Positions 16,824-26,556 of a stretch of 64,000 bases of DNA are shown here, one piece after another. Where the stretch lies: positions 1 to 64,000 of the forward strand of contig JAIOZL010000020.1 of assembly GCA_021740645.1 (NCBI GenBank), given 5' to 3'. This DNA comes from Bacteroidales bacterium. Lineage in GTDB: Bacteria > Bacteroidota > Bacteroidia > Bacteroidales > JAADJA01. The translations under genes were made by a program, and so were the position numbers. Within the stretch, counting starts at the first letter, position 1, and the number at the start of each line of letters is the position of its first letter. The notes beneath the pieces are model-generated. The model saw nothing but the letters and a program-made list of their open reading frames with translations, did no database searches and had not been told where the DNA came from.

Positions 16824-17897
16824 TTAAACCGCAGAAGGATAATCCGTGTATCCTTTTTCTCCCGGAGTGTAAAAAGTAGTATAATCGGGTTCGTTGAGTT
16901 CAATGTTATTCTTTAACCTGTATACCAGGTCAGGATTAGAAAGATAAGGCCTGCCAAAAGCAAACAATTCTGCTTTGTTTTCTTCAAGAATAGTTGTGGC
17001 TTTTTCCTTATTGAGTCCGCCACTGGCGATAATGGTTCCGTTAAAAGCCTTTCTGATTTTATCCTTTACTGATATACTTACTACGGGTGATCCCATGGCT
17101 GAATGGTCAACAGTATGGATATAAACCAGCTTCAGTTTCCCAAGCTCTTTGGCCAGGTACAGATAGGTGTCTTCAAGGCCTTCAAACACCTCCATTCCAC
17201 TGAAAGTACCATAAGGAGAAATCCTGATTCCGGTACGTTCAGCACCGATAGCCCTGGTTACTTTTTCTGCCGTTTCAATGGCAAACCTGCACCTGTTCTC
17301 TACAGAGCCCCCATAATTATCTGTTCTGATGTTGGAGGATTTATTGATAAACTGATCGATCAGGTAACCGTTAGCACCGTGCAATTCCACGCCATCGAAA
17401 CCTGCTGCGATAGCATTTTCAGCAGCCCGGACAAACTCATCCTGTGCCTGTTCAATGTCCTTCAGTGTCATTTCTTTGGGCTGGGGGTAATCCTGTAATC
17501 CATGCTGATCTGTATACATTTCTCCTTTTAATGCAATGGCAGAAGGCGCTACTATTTCTGTATTTTTTTCCATGTTGGCCGGATGTGAAACCCTGCCAGT
17601 GTGCATCAATTGTATAAATATTTTTCCACCTGTTTGATGCACGGCATCCGTTATTTTTTTCCAGGATTTAGTCTGTGCTTCACTGTAGATGCCAGGAATA
17701 CGTGCATAGCCCAGCCCGTTTGCCGAAGGTGCCACCCCCTCAGTAATAATTAATCCGGCATTTGACCGCTGTTGATAATAGTTAGCCATGAGGTCGTTAG
17801 GTATATTTCCAATGGCTCTGCATCGGGTCATGGGTGCCATAACGATCCGGTTTTTAAGGCTGATATTTCCGAGTGTATAAGGTTCAAATAATTTCAT
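16824..17897 (-). CDS. nemA: Alkene reductase, old yellow enzyme family
   Basis: A 357-residue FMN-dependent ene-reductase of the NemA/OYE class that reduces activated C=C bonds with NADPH. Seen: KNRIVMAPMTRCRA near the N-terminus, GRVSHP, the substrate-binding pair H-x-x-N in ELHGANGYLIDQF, the family-typical SNIRTDNYGGSVENR, and the phosphate-binding IIASGGLNKEKA. Length and motif order are canonical. Convergent with pyk. The physiological substrate (quinones, nitro-compounds or others) cannot be told. The symbol is by family similarity. Confidence 0.92.
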   Translation of the reverse strand: MKLFEPYTLGNISLKNRIVMAPMTRCRAIGNIPNDLMANYYQQRSNAGLIITEGVAPSANGLGYARIPGIYSEAQTKSWKKITDAVHQTGGKIFIQLMHTGRVSHPANMEKNTEIVAPSAIALKGEMYTDQHGLQDYPQPKEMTLKDIEQAQDEFVRAAENAIAAGFDGVELHGANGYLIDQFINKSSNIRTDNYGGSVENRCRFAIETAEKVTRAIGAERTGIRISPYGTFSGMEVFEGLEDTYLYLAKELGKLKLVYIHTVDHSAMGSPVVSISVKDKIRKAFNGTIIASGGLNKEKATTILEENKAELFAFGRPYLSNPDLVYRLKNNIELNEPDYTTFYTPGEKGYTDYPSAV

Positions 17898-18067
17898 TGC
17901 TAAACAGAATTTTTATAATAATTAAATTTATTTTTTTAAAAACACTGATCCTTTAGTATGAGCTTTAGACCCCAATCATAAGATTGCGATATTTTTTACT
18001 GACCAGTGATAAGTACACACAAAATCTAGCGGATAAAGGTTTATTTAAATTTACCTGAAGCAAGAAT

Positions 18068-18514
18068 TTAGAAGGATTTGCCCATGGAAATTAAAACCGC
18101 TAACAATGGAATGATCACTAGAATTAACAATTGAATCCGAATGAGCATCAAAGTAGAGCCGATCGCGGCTTTATCGATTATGGGCATATTTCCCTGTTTA
18201 AGCTGTTTCCGCCATTTCAAAAATTTCCTGGTGGGGAAAATAGAAAGTACACCCATGATTACAAAAAGGGTAAGTTTAATATGAAAAAGGGGATTGCTCA
18301 TGTAAAAATCATAACCTTTTTCGTACACGAGCCATCTTAACAGGCCGGTGGCCAATACGATGATTGCTGCCATCCCATAAACAAGATCAATTCCGGCAAG
18401 CGATTTAATTTGTGATTGATTTAATCCTGGCTTTAAAATCATGTGCTCATAAACCAGTGTGCCCATCAGGGCCATAATTCCAATAAAATGTAAGTAAGCG
18501 ACTAAAACTTGCAT
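18068..18514 (-). CDS. DUF2214 family membrane protein
   Basis: 148 residues with four hydrophobic helices. The opening VLVAYLHFIGIMALMGTLVYEH and the core LVYGMAAIIVLATGLLRW match the DUF2214 pattern, with His residues in helices 1 and 3 (FHIKLTLF) that could bind haem. Inner-membrane protein of unknown role; the helix-His arrangement is related to cytochrome b561-like or CopD-like four-helix membrane proteins. Confidence 0.75.
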   Translation of the reverse strand: MQVLVAYLHFIGIMALMGTLVYEHMILKPGLNQSQIKSLAGIDLVYGMAAIIVLATGLLRWLVYEKGYDFYMSNPLFHIKLTLFVIMGVLSIFPTRKFLKWRKQLKQGNMPIIDKAAIGSTLMLIRIQLLILVIIPLLAVLISMGKSF

Positions 18515-19055
18515 ACTGTTTTTCTTTGTTAAGGTATTAAAACAATTTTTTAATCAAAATGTTGATGTAAATTGAAATTAGATTTTGCGGAATTTGAATT
18601 TCGTTTATTTAAATCATTTATAAAACAGATATTTTATTCCAATACTTCACTTTGGATTCATTTCACCTTGTCATTTAAAAATAAAGTATGACAAGCATTA
18701 CTGAGTGTTCAGTACCTAAATTTATATGTTCTGAAAACGCGTTGTCCTGATGAAATATTATTGGGGCCGCTTCATAGGCTATGCACTGGTTTTTTAAACA
18801 GCCTTGTACTATGAGTTCAATCGGATAAGACCCGGAAAATTATCATTATGGATTTGTGGTTAGAAGTTTAACCTGCTCTTTTGGTATTAATGGAAAGAAT
18901 TTATCCTAAGGGATGCAATTTGAAAACCACTTACCAGATTTTGAACTCCATAACAGGGTGAACATTCATATTATTTAATGTGTTGATATAGGCACAAGGG
19001 CATTTTGTATAATTTTTGCTGAAGCCTTATACAAGTGATTTTTAATTGATACATT
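18515..19055. other. Intergenic with two adjacent hairpins
   Basis: About 540 bp, no gene seen. Two perfect inverted repeats stand 3 bp apart: CTTGTCAT/ATGACAAG (18667-18674 with 18688-18695, loop 13) and TACTGA/TCAGTA (18699-18704 with 18709-18714, loop 4). No T-run follows, so they are not an obvious terminator. They lie between divergent genes and could be operator-like or part of a leader. Confidence 0.55.
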
Positions 19056-19478
19056 ATGGATAAAAAAGGAAAAGTTACCGGCCTGGGGGGTATTTTTATA
19101 AAATCATCCGATCCCAAATCACTGAAAAACTGGTACGAAGAACATCTTGGACTTCCATGTGATGAATACGGTCATATGTTTGCTTGGCGTGATAAAGAAG
19201 ATGTGGCCAAAATAGGCTATACACAGTTCAGTGTTTTTGAAAAAAATACCGACTATCTGAAACCGGCAAAAAAAGAGTTTATGCTCAATTTTAGGGTAGA
19301 TGACCTGGAGGAAATGATAAAAAGGTTAATATCAGAAGGGATGGAAGTGGTAGGGGATATCCAATCATACGACTATGGTAAATTTGGCTGGGTGATGGAC
19401 CCTGACGGAAATAAAATTGAATTATGGGAGCCCGTGGACGAAACATTTACTGAACTGGATAAACAAGAGAAGCAATAG
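19056..19478 (+). CDS. VOC (glyoxalase/bleomycin-resistance fold) protein
   Basis: A 140-residue VOC superfamily protein. It begins LGGIFIKSSDPKSLKNWYEEHLG, the usual first beta-alpha unit, and ends KFGWVMDPDGNKIELWEP, the standard last strand whose Glu is a metal ligand. Members are metal-dependent lyases, dioxygenases or antibiotic-binding proteins; the exact substrate cannot be assigned. It is followed after 58 bp by a Usp gene on the same strand, possibly one unit. Confidence 0.85.
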   Translation: MDKKGKVTGLGGIFIKSSDPKSLKNWYEEHLGLPCDEYGHMFAWRDKEDVAKIGYTQFSVFEKNTDYLKPAKKEFMLNFRVDDLEEMIKRLISEGMEVVGDIQSYDYGKFGWVMDPDGNKIELWEPVDETFTELDKQEKQ

Positions 19479-19536
19479 TTTTTCTGATTTTTAAGGCGAA
19501 ATTGATTGAATAAAATTATAGTAATACCATTCTTCT

Positions 19537-20382
19537 ATGAAATTGAATAACATTATCCTTGTCCCGACCGATTTTTCAGATGTATGTAAAAACGCTATTG
19601 ATTACGCGGTAAAACTTTCAAGTTTGATTAATTTTAAGGTATACATATATCATGTTATCAATAAAGATTCACAAGCTGCCTTTAGTAAAAGTGCGAGTGT
19701 GGAAGCGGGTGTAACAGAAGCCTTAAATAAACTGGTAACGGAGTTTAGTGCAGCCCATAATGTTGAAATTGAAGCCGGGTTCGACCATGGAAGTATTTTT
19801 GATCTGGTACATCAAAAAGCAGAGGATATTGGTGCCAATATTATATTTTTAGGAACTCATGGGAAAAAAGGGATGCAGATACTTTTCGGCAGCTATGCCC
19901 TTAAGGTGATCACGTCAGCAAAAGTCCCGACTGTGGTGGTTCAACATAAAGTTTTCCAGGGTATTGAAAATATTCTTTTCCCTATAAATACGTTTACAGA
20001 GGCCAGACAAAAAGTGGGGTATGCGATTAATATCTCCAAACGATTCGGATCTACGATTCATATTTACAAGGAAAGGTCTTCTGAGGCTGCAGAAGCGAGC
20101 AGGATTGAAATAATTTCTAAACAAATTATCAAAGAATTTACCAAAGCAGGGATCAAATATACGGTTCAGCATTCAGAAAAAACAGGAGAGTCGGCAAAGA
20201 GGTTGGTGGAGCATGCCATAGAAACGAACATGGATCTAATTATGATCGTAACGGAACCTCAAATCGGTACCAACTATTTTAACTTAGGCCCATGGAATGA
20301 GAAAATCATGTTTAACGAAGCACAAATACCTGTGATATGTATTAATCCTGTGGAGCTTGGCAGGGTTTATTTTGATATCTAA
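19537..20382 (+). CDS. Universal stress protein, tandem UspA domains
   Basis: A 281-residue two-domain Usp. Domain 1 opens NIILVPTDFSDVCKNAIDYA and carries a full ATP-type loop FLGTHGKKGMQILFGSYA (G-x-x-G-(x)n-G-S). Domain 2 (from about 145, NILFPINTFTEARQKVGYA) lacks it. A bidirectional terminator follows at 20416-20458, shared with the convergent OmpH-like gene. Same architecture as the protein at 11558 but clearly diverged. Confidence 0.9.
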   Translation: MKLNNIILVPTDFSDVCKNAIDYAVKLSSLINFKVYIYHVINKDSQAAFSKSASVEAGVTEALNKLVTEFSAAHNVEIEAGFDHGSIFDLVHQKAEDIGANIIFLGTHGKKGMQILFGSYALKVITSAKVPTVVVQHKVFQGIENILFPINTFTEARQKVGYAINISKRFGSTIHIYKERSSEAAEASRIEIISKQIIKEFTKAGIKYTVQHSEKTGESAKRLVEHAIETNMDLIMIVTEPQIGTNYFNLGPWNEKIMFNEAQIPVICINPVELGRVYFDI

Positions 20383-20415
20383 CCTGACGGAAAACGACTC
20401 TCATAAAAAACAAAC

Positions 20416-20458
20416 CCCTGCGATTGTGGAAATAAATTCGACAAGCGCAGGGTTTTTT
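20416..20458. terminator. Bidirectional intrinsic terminator
   Basis: CCCTGCG (20416-20422) pairs with CGCAGGG (20446-20452). The pairing continues inward through TTGT/ACAA after one mismatch. Six T follow on the plus strand (20453-20458), and A6 at 20405-20410 serves the minus strand. It lies between the convergent usp and ompH-like genes. Confidence 0.88.
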
Positions 20459-20499
20459 AATTTTAACTTTTGCCCGAAAATATCGATTAAAAGCGAGTT

Positions 20500-21003
20500 C
20501 TACAATTTCAGATGCTGTATGACTTCATCGGTAATGTTGAGCGCAGGATTGGTGTAGACCCAAATTCCGTCATCGGTTTTTTCAAATACATAGTCAAAAC
20601 TGTTTTCTTTGGCTACTACTTCCGCAGCATTATAGATTTTGTCATAAAATGGCTTTAGCTTTTGTTGCTGGAGTTTAGCCATTTCGCCTTCCCGTCCAAA
20701 TATTTCATCCTTGTAATTATTGGCTTTTTTTTCTGCCTCCATAATAGCTTCCTGCTTCTGCTGTTTCATTTCAGGAGTAAGGCCAGCTTCTGACTTTACA
20801 TATTCCTGGTACATGGTTTCAATGGCAGTGAATTTATTATCCAATTCCGATTCCCATTGCTTCACCTGCTGGTCGATATCGTTATTGGCTAATTCAAATT
20901 CAGGTATTTTATCGAGAATTTTATCTGTTTCGATGTATGCGACTTGTTGCGCCATTCCTACCTGCATTCCGATCATTAAGAGGATCAATCCGATTGTTTT
21001 CAT
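20500..21003 (-). CDS. OmpH/Skp family periplasmic chaperone
   Basis: A 167-residue protein with signal peptide (MKTIGLILLMIGMQVGMAQ), then VAYIETDKILDKIPEFELAN, the conserved OmpH/Skp opening. A long charged coiled coil (about 45-125, rich in K, E and Q) follows, and a C-terminal strand region (YDKIYNAAEVVAKENSFDYVFE) completes the family pattern. Skp-like proteins hold unfolded outer-membrane proteins in the periplasm. The length is normal. The gene is alone here, not next to bamA. Confidence 0.88.
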   Translation of the reverse strand: MKTIGLILLMIGMQVGMAQQVAYIETDKILDKIPEFELANNDIDQQVKQWESELDNKFTAIETMYQEYVKSEAGLTPEMKQQKQEAIMEAEKKANNYKDEIFGREGEMAKLQQQKLKPFYDKIYNAAEVVAKENSFDYVFEKTDDGIWVYTNPALNITDEVIQHLKL

Positions 21004-21138
21004 AAAGTGTTTTTTTATTCGTTCGATTTTTGATTTTTCGCGAATTGAATAACATATATCTTGCCAAAAATTATTCCGGTGAAAAGGAATTTCAAATAAC
21101 AGTTATGTGAATGGATTCCTTTTAAAATCAAGAATAAT

Positions 21139-21987
21139 TTAATTCTTGAGGATTTCGAAAGCGACTACCCGGTTATCAGCAAATGTGGGAATAATGAGGA
21201 TATTATCTTTTGAAATAAATTCAAAATCAGCTGCATTCATTGCTCGCTCAGCCAGATTTGTTAAAACAATGGCCTCCTTTTCAGGATTAACAATCTGTAT
21301 TTTACCAACCCAATCTGAGATAATAAAATTACCATAGTTGTCTTTTTTCAACCCATCAACTCCACCCGTATCTTTTACCATATGCCAGAATTTCAGATCG
21401 GAGATCCTCACGCTGTAAATCCCGTTTTTACTTCCTATCACCAAATCTTCGCCATCCATTAGCAATCCGTTGGGGTTAATTATTTCTTCATTCTCAAACC
21501 ATACACTTACCTCCTTATTATTAATTGCATGGATTTTATTGGTTCCCATATCTGAGATATAAACAACACCCTGGTCATCAATGGCAATGTCGTTAAGGAA
21601 TTTTGCATTCTCTACCTGATATTCTGCCACCATTTCTGCTGATTCAAGATCAATTTGTACGACCCTGTCGATATCCGTCACAAACAATGAACCCCCGAAG
21701 ATTCCCATCCCTTTCGGGGCATTCAGTCCATCGAACCATTTATGATGGATAATCTCTCCTGATGTGGACAAAAAGGCAATAAAACCATTCCCGTCCTTAT
21801 CTGTTGGATTTCCATTAATGCAGGAAACAAAAAGCCCATGGTCATCCGCATAATAAAGCACCGACTCGCTGGTGGTTAGTATGTCGGGGGAGGCCCAGAG
21901 TTTATTAACAGTAAATTCCTGTGCATTTAATGAAAAACCGAATATTATTAGCAATAGAAAGCTTATAAATTGAATTTTGAGTTTCAT
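21139..21987 (-). CDS. Secreted SMP-30/NHL-type beta-propeller protein
   Basis: 282 residues with signal peptide (about 1-22, ending LNAQ). Repeated blade signatures such as NDIAIDDQGVVYISDMGTNK, NPNGLLMDGEDLVIG and VDGLKKDNYGNFIISDW show an SMP-30/gluconolactonase-like or NHL six-bladed propeller. Such proteins may be calcium-dependent lactonases, but no complete metal-ligand set could be confirmed here, so enzymatic activity is uncertain. Divergent from the FabH-like gene. Confidence 0.8.
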   Translation of the reverse strand: MKLKIQFISFLLLIIFGFSLNAQEFTVNKLWASPDILTTSESVLYYADDHGLFVSCINGNPTDKDGNGFIAFLSTSGEIIHHKWFDGLNAPKGMGIFGGSLFVTDIDRVVQIDLESAEMVAEYQVENAKFLNDIAIDDQGVVYISDMGTNKIHAINNKEVSVWFENEEIINPNGLLMDGEDLVIGSKNGIYSVRISDLKFWHMVKDTGGVDGLKKDNYGNFIISDWVGKIQIVNPEKEAIVLTNLAERAMNAADFEFISKDNILIIPTFADNRVVAFEILKN

Positions 21988-22079
21988 ATCATTTTAGTTT
22001 TAGTGAATTGCAAAGATAACAATTAAAGCAGATTGAAAGTTTAGCCAAAGTGTTAGAAACTTGAAATAACTGCCTCAAT

Positions 22080-22106
22080 TTGATGTAAAATAGTTTATTA
22101 CTTTTA
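22080..22106 (+). promoter_or_regulatory. Bacteroidota-type promoter of the FabH-like gene
   Basis: TTG at 22080-22082, a 16-bp gap, then TACTTTTA at 22099-22106 (one base off TAnnTTTG). It lies 26 bp before the start codon at 22132. Confidence 0.55.
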
Positions 22107-22131
22107 CCGGCTGAAATTTTTAATAAAATTT

Positions 22132-23208
22132 ATGAGTTATATAAATACTATAATCACTGGTACCGGGAGTTACATCCCAACGGAAGTGATAACTAATCCC
22201 GATTTTGCGGATAAAACTTTTTACGATGCCAATAATGTTGCTTTTGAGCAATCCCATGAAGAGATTTCGGAAAAATTTCACGCCATTACTGGCATAAGCG
22301 AACGACGTTGGGTTACCGACGATCTGCACGCTTCTGATATAGCCAGTATGGCTGCGGAGCGTGCCATCTCTGATGCAGGAATTGATCCTGAAGAACTTGA
22401 CCAGATTATTGTTGCTCATGATTTCGGGGACGTAAAAAAAGATACCATCCAGATGGATACCCTTCCAAGTATTTCGGCCAGGGTAAAGCACAACTTAAAA
22501 ATATCAAATCCAAAGTGTGTCGCATACGACCTTATTTTTGGTTGTCCGGGATGGATACAGGGAGTCATCCATGCGGATTCGTTCATGCGTAATGGGATGG
22601 CTAAAAAATGCCTGGTGATTGGGGCAGAAACCCTTTCAAGAGTGATTGATATTCACGACCGTGACTCCATGATCTATGCTGATGGGGCCGGGGCCACCAT
22701 TATCGAATTGGTGGAAGAAGAAACAAAAAGAGGTATCCTCTCTTTTGCTTCGGAGTCATACACTAAAGAAGAGGCTTTCTATCTTTATTTTGGGAAATCA
22801 AATATTCATAATTCTGATCCGAAAGTTAGATACCTTAAAATGCATGGCCGCAAAATTTATGAGTTTTCATTGAAGTATGTACCGCGAGCCGTTAAGGAAT
22901 GTATGGATAAAGCCGAACTTGGGATAGCCAGCATAAAGAAGATATTTATTCACCAGGCCAATGAAAAGATGGACCAGGAAATCGTTAAACGTTTATTCCG
23001 ATTGTATGGACTAAAAGAAGTGCCTGATAATATTATGCCGATGAGCATACATAAATTGGGCAACAATTCGGTAGCCACAGTTCCTACTCTCCTCGACCTT
23101 GTAAGGCATAAGGAGTTTGGCGGGCATAAAGTAGCCCCAGGCGACCATGTGGTGTTTACTTCCGTAGGTGCGGGAATGAATATCAATGCCATTGCCTACA
23201 AATTTTAG
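22132..23208 (+). CDS. 3-oxoacyl-ACP synthase III-like enzyme
   Basis: A 358-residue thiolase-fold condensing enzyme of the FabH/KAS III type. The triad is visible: Cys138 (IFGCPGWIQG), His274 (FIHQANEKM) and Asn311 (LGNNSVATVPT). GAGATIIELVEE marks the mid-core. It is slightly longer than housekeeping FabH (~320) and stands outside a fab cluster. It may therefore serve a specialised lipid, pigment or natural-product pathway rather than the primary fatty-acid cycle. That is inference; the sequence does not name the substrate. Confidence 0.88.
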   Translation: MSYINTIITGTGSYIPTEVITNPDFADKTFYDANNVAFEQSHEEISEKFHAITGISERRWVTDDLHASDIASMAAERAISDAGIDPEELDQIIVAHDFGDVKKDTIQMDTLPSISARVKHNLKISNPKCVAYDLIFGCPGWIQGVIHADSFMRNGMAKKCLVIGAETLSRVIDIHDRDSMIYADGAGATIIELVEEETKRGILSFASESYTKEEAFYLYFGKSNIHNSDPKVRYLKMHGRKIYEFSLKYVPRAVKECMDKAELGIASIKKIFIHQANEKMDQEIVKRLFRLYGLKEVPDNIMPMSIHKLGNNSVATVPTLLDLVRHKEFGGHKVAPGDHVVFTSVGAGMNINAIAYKF

Positions 23209-23287
23209 ATTACTATTCTTTCTTAATATTCCTGTTATCTCATGCATCCTGGTTTGGGATTACTCCAAATAGTATTATTTTTACGAA

Positions 23288-24115
23288 ATGAGAATCATCC
23301 TTTTTATTTCAATATTCTTTTTGATTTTTCTTTCAATTAAAGCACAGGAGTTTAATGATACTATTATAACTCTTGCCTATGATACGATTATCTGTAATAT
23401 TACTTTTATTAACGAAAATAATGTGTTTTACGAGTATCGGATTAAAAAGCGGAATAAATCGGATCATATAGCTATCGATCAAACCCATTATTTTACCGGA
23501 AAAAGCAAAGATTTGAAGGAAATTTCACGCGTGGAATCAATTGTCAGTGAGACTGTTCTTGAAGTGGATAAGGATTCCTATGTGATTACCAGAGATTCTG
23601 ATACCCTTTACAACAAAGTTTGTATAGAGAATGGGGATACCATCCATTATGTTATAGATTTTGGGATAGGAAGTCCTTTTGCACCCCCCGAGTATATTGC
23701 TTATTACTCCGGAAAAAGTTCTACCTTTTATTATGCAAATCAAATTTTAGAATATAAAGTAGGTGAACAAAAATTTGTGGTTGTTTATATTCCGTCCCAG
23801 GCTGACCCATCTGGGAATGTGGATAAGAATCGCTTTTATTTTGCCCAGAATATCTTGCAAGGTAAGGTTAGTTTAGTTCGTTTTTGGGTGGGAAGGTCAG
23901 TGGCTGGTGGCGTCACCCCTTTTCAGGGAAATAGTGCTGACCTGGCATTGCTTAAAGAGGGAGCAGTGGCCAAAAAAGTGAATTCTGCAAACTTCAGGAG
24001 AGTTGCAATGTATTATTTCAGGGATAATGAAGTTTTGAAAAAAATGATAGAATCCGGAAAGTATAAATTTAAAGACCTGGAAGAAATAACAAGGGTGTAC
24101 AATATGAGTTTTTGA
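23288..24115 (+). CDS. Secreted protein of unknown function
   Basis: 275 residues with signal peptide (MRIILFISIFFLIFLSIKAQ). No family recognised. The first part has beta-strand character (TIITLAYDTIICNITFIN, a phrase common in Bacteroidota proteins that report on unit interconversion of stored settings). The C-terminal third is basic and helical (FRRVAMYYFRDNEVLKKM). No sorting tail or transmembrane helix. It follows the FabH-like gene by 79 bp and may be co-transcribed. Confidence 0.6.
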   Translation: MRIILFISIFFLIFLSIKAQEFNDTIITLAYDTIICNITFINENNVFYEYRIKKRNKSDHIAIDQTHYFTGKSKDLKEISRVESIVSETVLEVDKDSYVITRDSDTLYNKVCIENGDTIHYVIDFGIGSPFAPPEYIAYYSGKSSTFYYANQILEYKVGEQKFVVVYIPSQADPSGNVDKNRFYFAQNILQGKVSLVRFWVGRSVAGGVTPFQGNSADLALLKEGAVAKKVNSANFRRVAMYYFRDNEVLKKMIESGKYKFKDLEEITRVYNMSF

Positions 24116-24270
24116 GAAATATTAAGTGCTCTACCGGACCTTAACATGAAAAAAAATATATCATAATCTGCGGATAAAAACATACTTTTAAAGTGATTAA
24201 AGCGAATAAAATTAATGATGCAGATACCAGTCCGGAAAAAATAATTACAAACTTAAAATAAAAACTGGCC

Positions 24271-25086
24271 ATGAATGTCGATAGCTTACTAGATTATAAC
24301 CCGGTATTGCTGGCCCTGATGGCCACTATCTTTACCTGGTTAGTGACAGCATTGGGCGCTGCAATGGTTTTTTTCTTTAAAACAATCAATAAAAAAATAT
24401 TAAATTCCATGTTGGGATTTGCTGCCGGCGTGATGATAGCCGCGAGTTTTTGGTCGCTCTTAAAACCTGCCATTGAAATGGCAGAAGAAAGCGGCACCCT
24501 TCCCTGGATGCCTGCTTTAACCGGATTTTTAGCTGGCGGTGCATTCTTGTTTTTGGTCGATAAAATCCTGCCTCACCTTCATTTAGGCCTTGAAATCGAT
24601 AAAGCAGAGGGAATTAAAACTACCTGGCAACGAAGTGTCCTTTTGGTTCTTGCCATCACCCTGCATAACATTCCGGAAGGTCTTGCAGTAGGAGTTGCTT
24701 TTGGTGCCCTTGCCAATAATCCTGATGCCGGCATGCTTGCCGGAGCTATTGCCCTTGCTATTGGAATCGGATTGCAGAATTTTCCTGAAGGGGCAGCCGT
24801 GTCCATACCCTTACGTCGTGAAGGTTTTTCAAGGTTAAAAGCGTTTAACTATGGACAATTATCCGGTATTGTTGAACCTATAGCCGGCGTACTTGGAGCT
24901 TACTTGGTTTTAACCATCACGCCTTTACTTCCCTATGCGCTGTCATTTGCTGCCGGAGCCATGATATTTGTTGTGGTAGAGGAACTCATTCCGGAATCGC
25001 AGTCGGGGCATGATACAGATTATTCAACTATTGGTGCTATGCTGGGTTTTGCTACCATGATGTTACTGGATGTTGCTTTAGGATAG
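24271..25086 (+). CDS. ZIP family metal transporter
   Basis: A 271-residue inner-membrane protein with about eight hydrophobic helices. The ZIP metal site is plain: [14 protein letters not shown] in helix 4 and [12 protein letters not shown] in helix 5, plus [12 protein letters not shown] in a later helix. A His pair (ILPHLHLG) lies in the cytoplasmic loop. It is of the GufA/ZupT-like bacterial class that imports zinc or other divalent metals. No metal-regulator gene is adjacent. Confidence 0.92.
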   Translation: MNVDSLLDYNPVLLALMATIFTWLVTALGAAMVFFFKTINKKILNSMLGFAAGVMIAASFWSLLKPAIEMAEESGTLPWMPALTGFLAGGAFLFLVDKILPHLHLGLEIDKAEGIKTTWQRSVLLVLAITLHNIPEGLAVGVAFGALANNPDAGMLAGAIALAIGIGLQNFPEGAAVSIPLRREGFSRLKAFNYGQLSGIVEPIAGVLGAYLVLTITPLLPYALSFAAGAMIFVVVEELIPESQSGHDTDYSTIGAMLGFATMMLLDVALG

Positions 25087-25166
25087 TTGTTAACTATTTT
25101 CGTTACGCAGAATGGCGTTATCAGTAATATATCGCTGCAGTTTATATACAAACAGAATATTGAAAC

Positions 25167-25502
25167 ATGGCCTCAGAAAAAAGCTATCTGGACTTCATCG
25201 TTGACCAGATCGAAGATGCCGGTGGGATCACCTATAGAAATATGTTTGGCGAATATGTGGTGTATTCTGATGGGAAGTTATTTGGACTGGTATGCAATAA
25301 CAAACTATTCATTAAACCCACTGAAGCTGGCAGGGCTTTTATCAAAGATGTGGTGGAAGCCCCTCCATACACCGGTGCCAAAGCTTGCTTTTTAATTGGA
25401 GAAAAAATAGAAGACAGACAGTGGATCAGTCAATTGGTGAGGATTACTTTAAAAGAACTGCCTGAACCAAAACCAAAAAAGAAAAAGGTCAGGAAGAAAT
25501 AG
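25167..25502 (+). CDS. TfoX/Sxy N-terminal domain protein
   Basis: 111 residues: YLDFIVDQIEDAGGITYRNMFGEYVVY, DGKLFGLVCNNKLFIKPTEAGRAF and a basic lysine-rich tail. This matches the TfoX N-terminal domain, without the C-terminal domain of the competence regulator. Short versions are widespread and there is no reason to infer competence. Start at ATG 25167. Confidence 0.82.
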   Translation: MASEKSYLDFIVDQIEDAGGITYRNMFGEYVVYSDGKLFGLVCNNKLFIKPTEAGRAFIKDVVEAPPYTGAKACFLIGEKIEDRQWISQLVRITLKELPEPKPKKKKVRKK

Positions 25503-25524
25503 AAGTCGAATCAATAATTTGAAA

Positions 25525-26070
25525 ATGGAACCCGAACGGAAAGTAATTTTATATATATCCATGAGTCTCGATGGGTACATTGCCGGGATAAATGATAGCC
25601 TGGAATTTTTATCAATGGTGGATGAGGAGGGGCAGGATTATGGATACCATGATTTTGTTGATACTACAGATTCGGTGATCATTGGCCGGAAAACATTTGA
25701 CAAAGTTCTCACCATGGGATTTGAATACCCGCATACCGACAAGGATGTCTATATTATCTCCCGTACTTCAAGGCCTGATAAAGGAAGCTTTAAATACTAT
25801 ACTGGCAGTTTAAAAGAATTGATTTTGAAATTGAAAGATCAGAGGGGGAAAGATATTTACTGCGATGGCGGCGCCCAAATAGCCCATCAAATGCTCAAAG
25901 AGGATTTAATTGATGAATTGGTTATTTCCGTCATTCCTATTATCCTGGGACAAGGGGTATCCCTTTTTCAAAGTGGCTTGCCTGAATTAAAGCTAAAATT
26001 ACTTAGATCAAAGCAGTATGAAAAAGGGCTTGTGCAATTGCATTATACAAGGGAAAGAGGTTCTTCATAA
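25525..26070 (+). CDS. Dihydrofolate reductase-fold protein (RibD C-terminal type)
   Basis: 181 residues from ATG 25525; a TTG two codons upstream is possible. ILYISMSLDGYIAG, DSVIIGRKTFDKV, then CDGGAQIAHQMLKEDLIDELVISVIPIILGQG are hallmarks of the YyaP/YwjB-like branch of the DHFR superfamily. An NADPH-dependent reductase is likely, substrate unknown. It lies 22 bp after the TfoX-like gene and is probably co-transcribed. Confidence 0.88.
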   Translation: MEPERKVILYISMSLDGYIAGINDSLEFLSMVDEEGQDYGYHDFVDTTDSVIIGRKTFDKVLTMGFEYPHTDKDVYIISRTSRPDKGSFKYYTGSLKELILKLKDQRGKDIYCDGGAQIAHQMLKEDLIDELVISVIPIILGQGVSLFQSGLPELKLKLLRSKQYEKGLVQLHYTRERGSS

Positions 26071-26147
26071 TTCTGGCAAGAATTGATCTTAAGTTTATTC
26101 CTATCTTTATCACACCAAAAGCTGAGAGTTTAAAAATTCAATAAATA

Positions 26148-26555
26148 ATGAGCTTAACTAAAATTATCCTTGGGTATGTGCTTACTGCCATTGTATTTTT
26201 TGGCATTGATTTAATTTGGCTGGGTGTTGTTGCTAAAGATCTGTATAAAAAACACCTTGGCTTTATTTTAAGCGACAAAGTAAACTGGACGGCAGCCCTT
26301 ATCTTTTACTTTTTGTTTATCATTGGCATTTTTATTTTTGCCATTAATCCTGCCATAAAAAAGGATTCCGTGTGGCAGGCTATGCTGCTGGGTGCTCTAT
26401 TCGGTTTTTTTACTTATTCTACCTATGATTTAACCAACCTGGCTACGCTGAAGGACTGGCCTTTAAAAATCGTATTTATTGATATTGCCTGGGGTTCATT
26501 CCTTACAACCGCAGTTAGTATTGCCGGATTTTATATCCTCAAAATGTTAAATTGA
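26148..26555 (+). CDS. DUF2177 family membrane protein
   Basis: 135 residues, four transmembrane helices. Opening ILGYVLTAIVFFGIDLIWLG and YSTYDLTNLATLKDWPLKIVFIDIAWG are diagnostic of DUF2177. Function unknown. The next gene begins 1 bp after its stop, so they form an operon; a DUF1295 reductase partner suggests a lipid-related role, by inference only. Confidence 0.85.
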   Translation: MSLTKIILGYVLTAIVFFGIDLIWLGVVAKDLYKKHLGFILSDKVNWTAALIFYFLFIIGIFIFAINPAIKKDSVWQAMLLGALFGFFTYSTYDLTNLATLKDWPLKIVFIDIAWGSFLTTAVSIAGFYILKMLN

Positions 26556-26556
26556 T

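Noticed and set aside
25167-25502. Competence regulator TfoX/Sxy
   Set aside because: Only the N-terminal domain is present and no competence genes are nearby.
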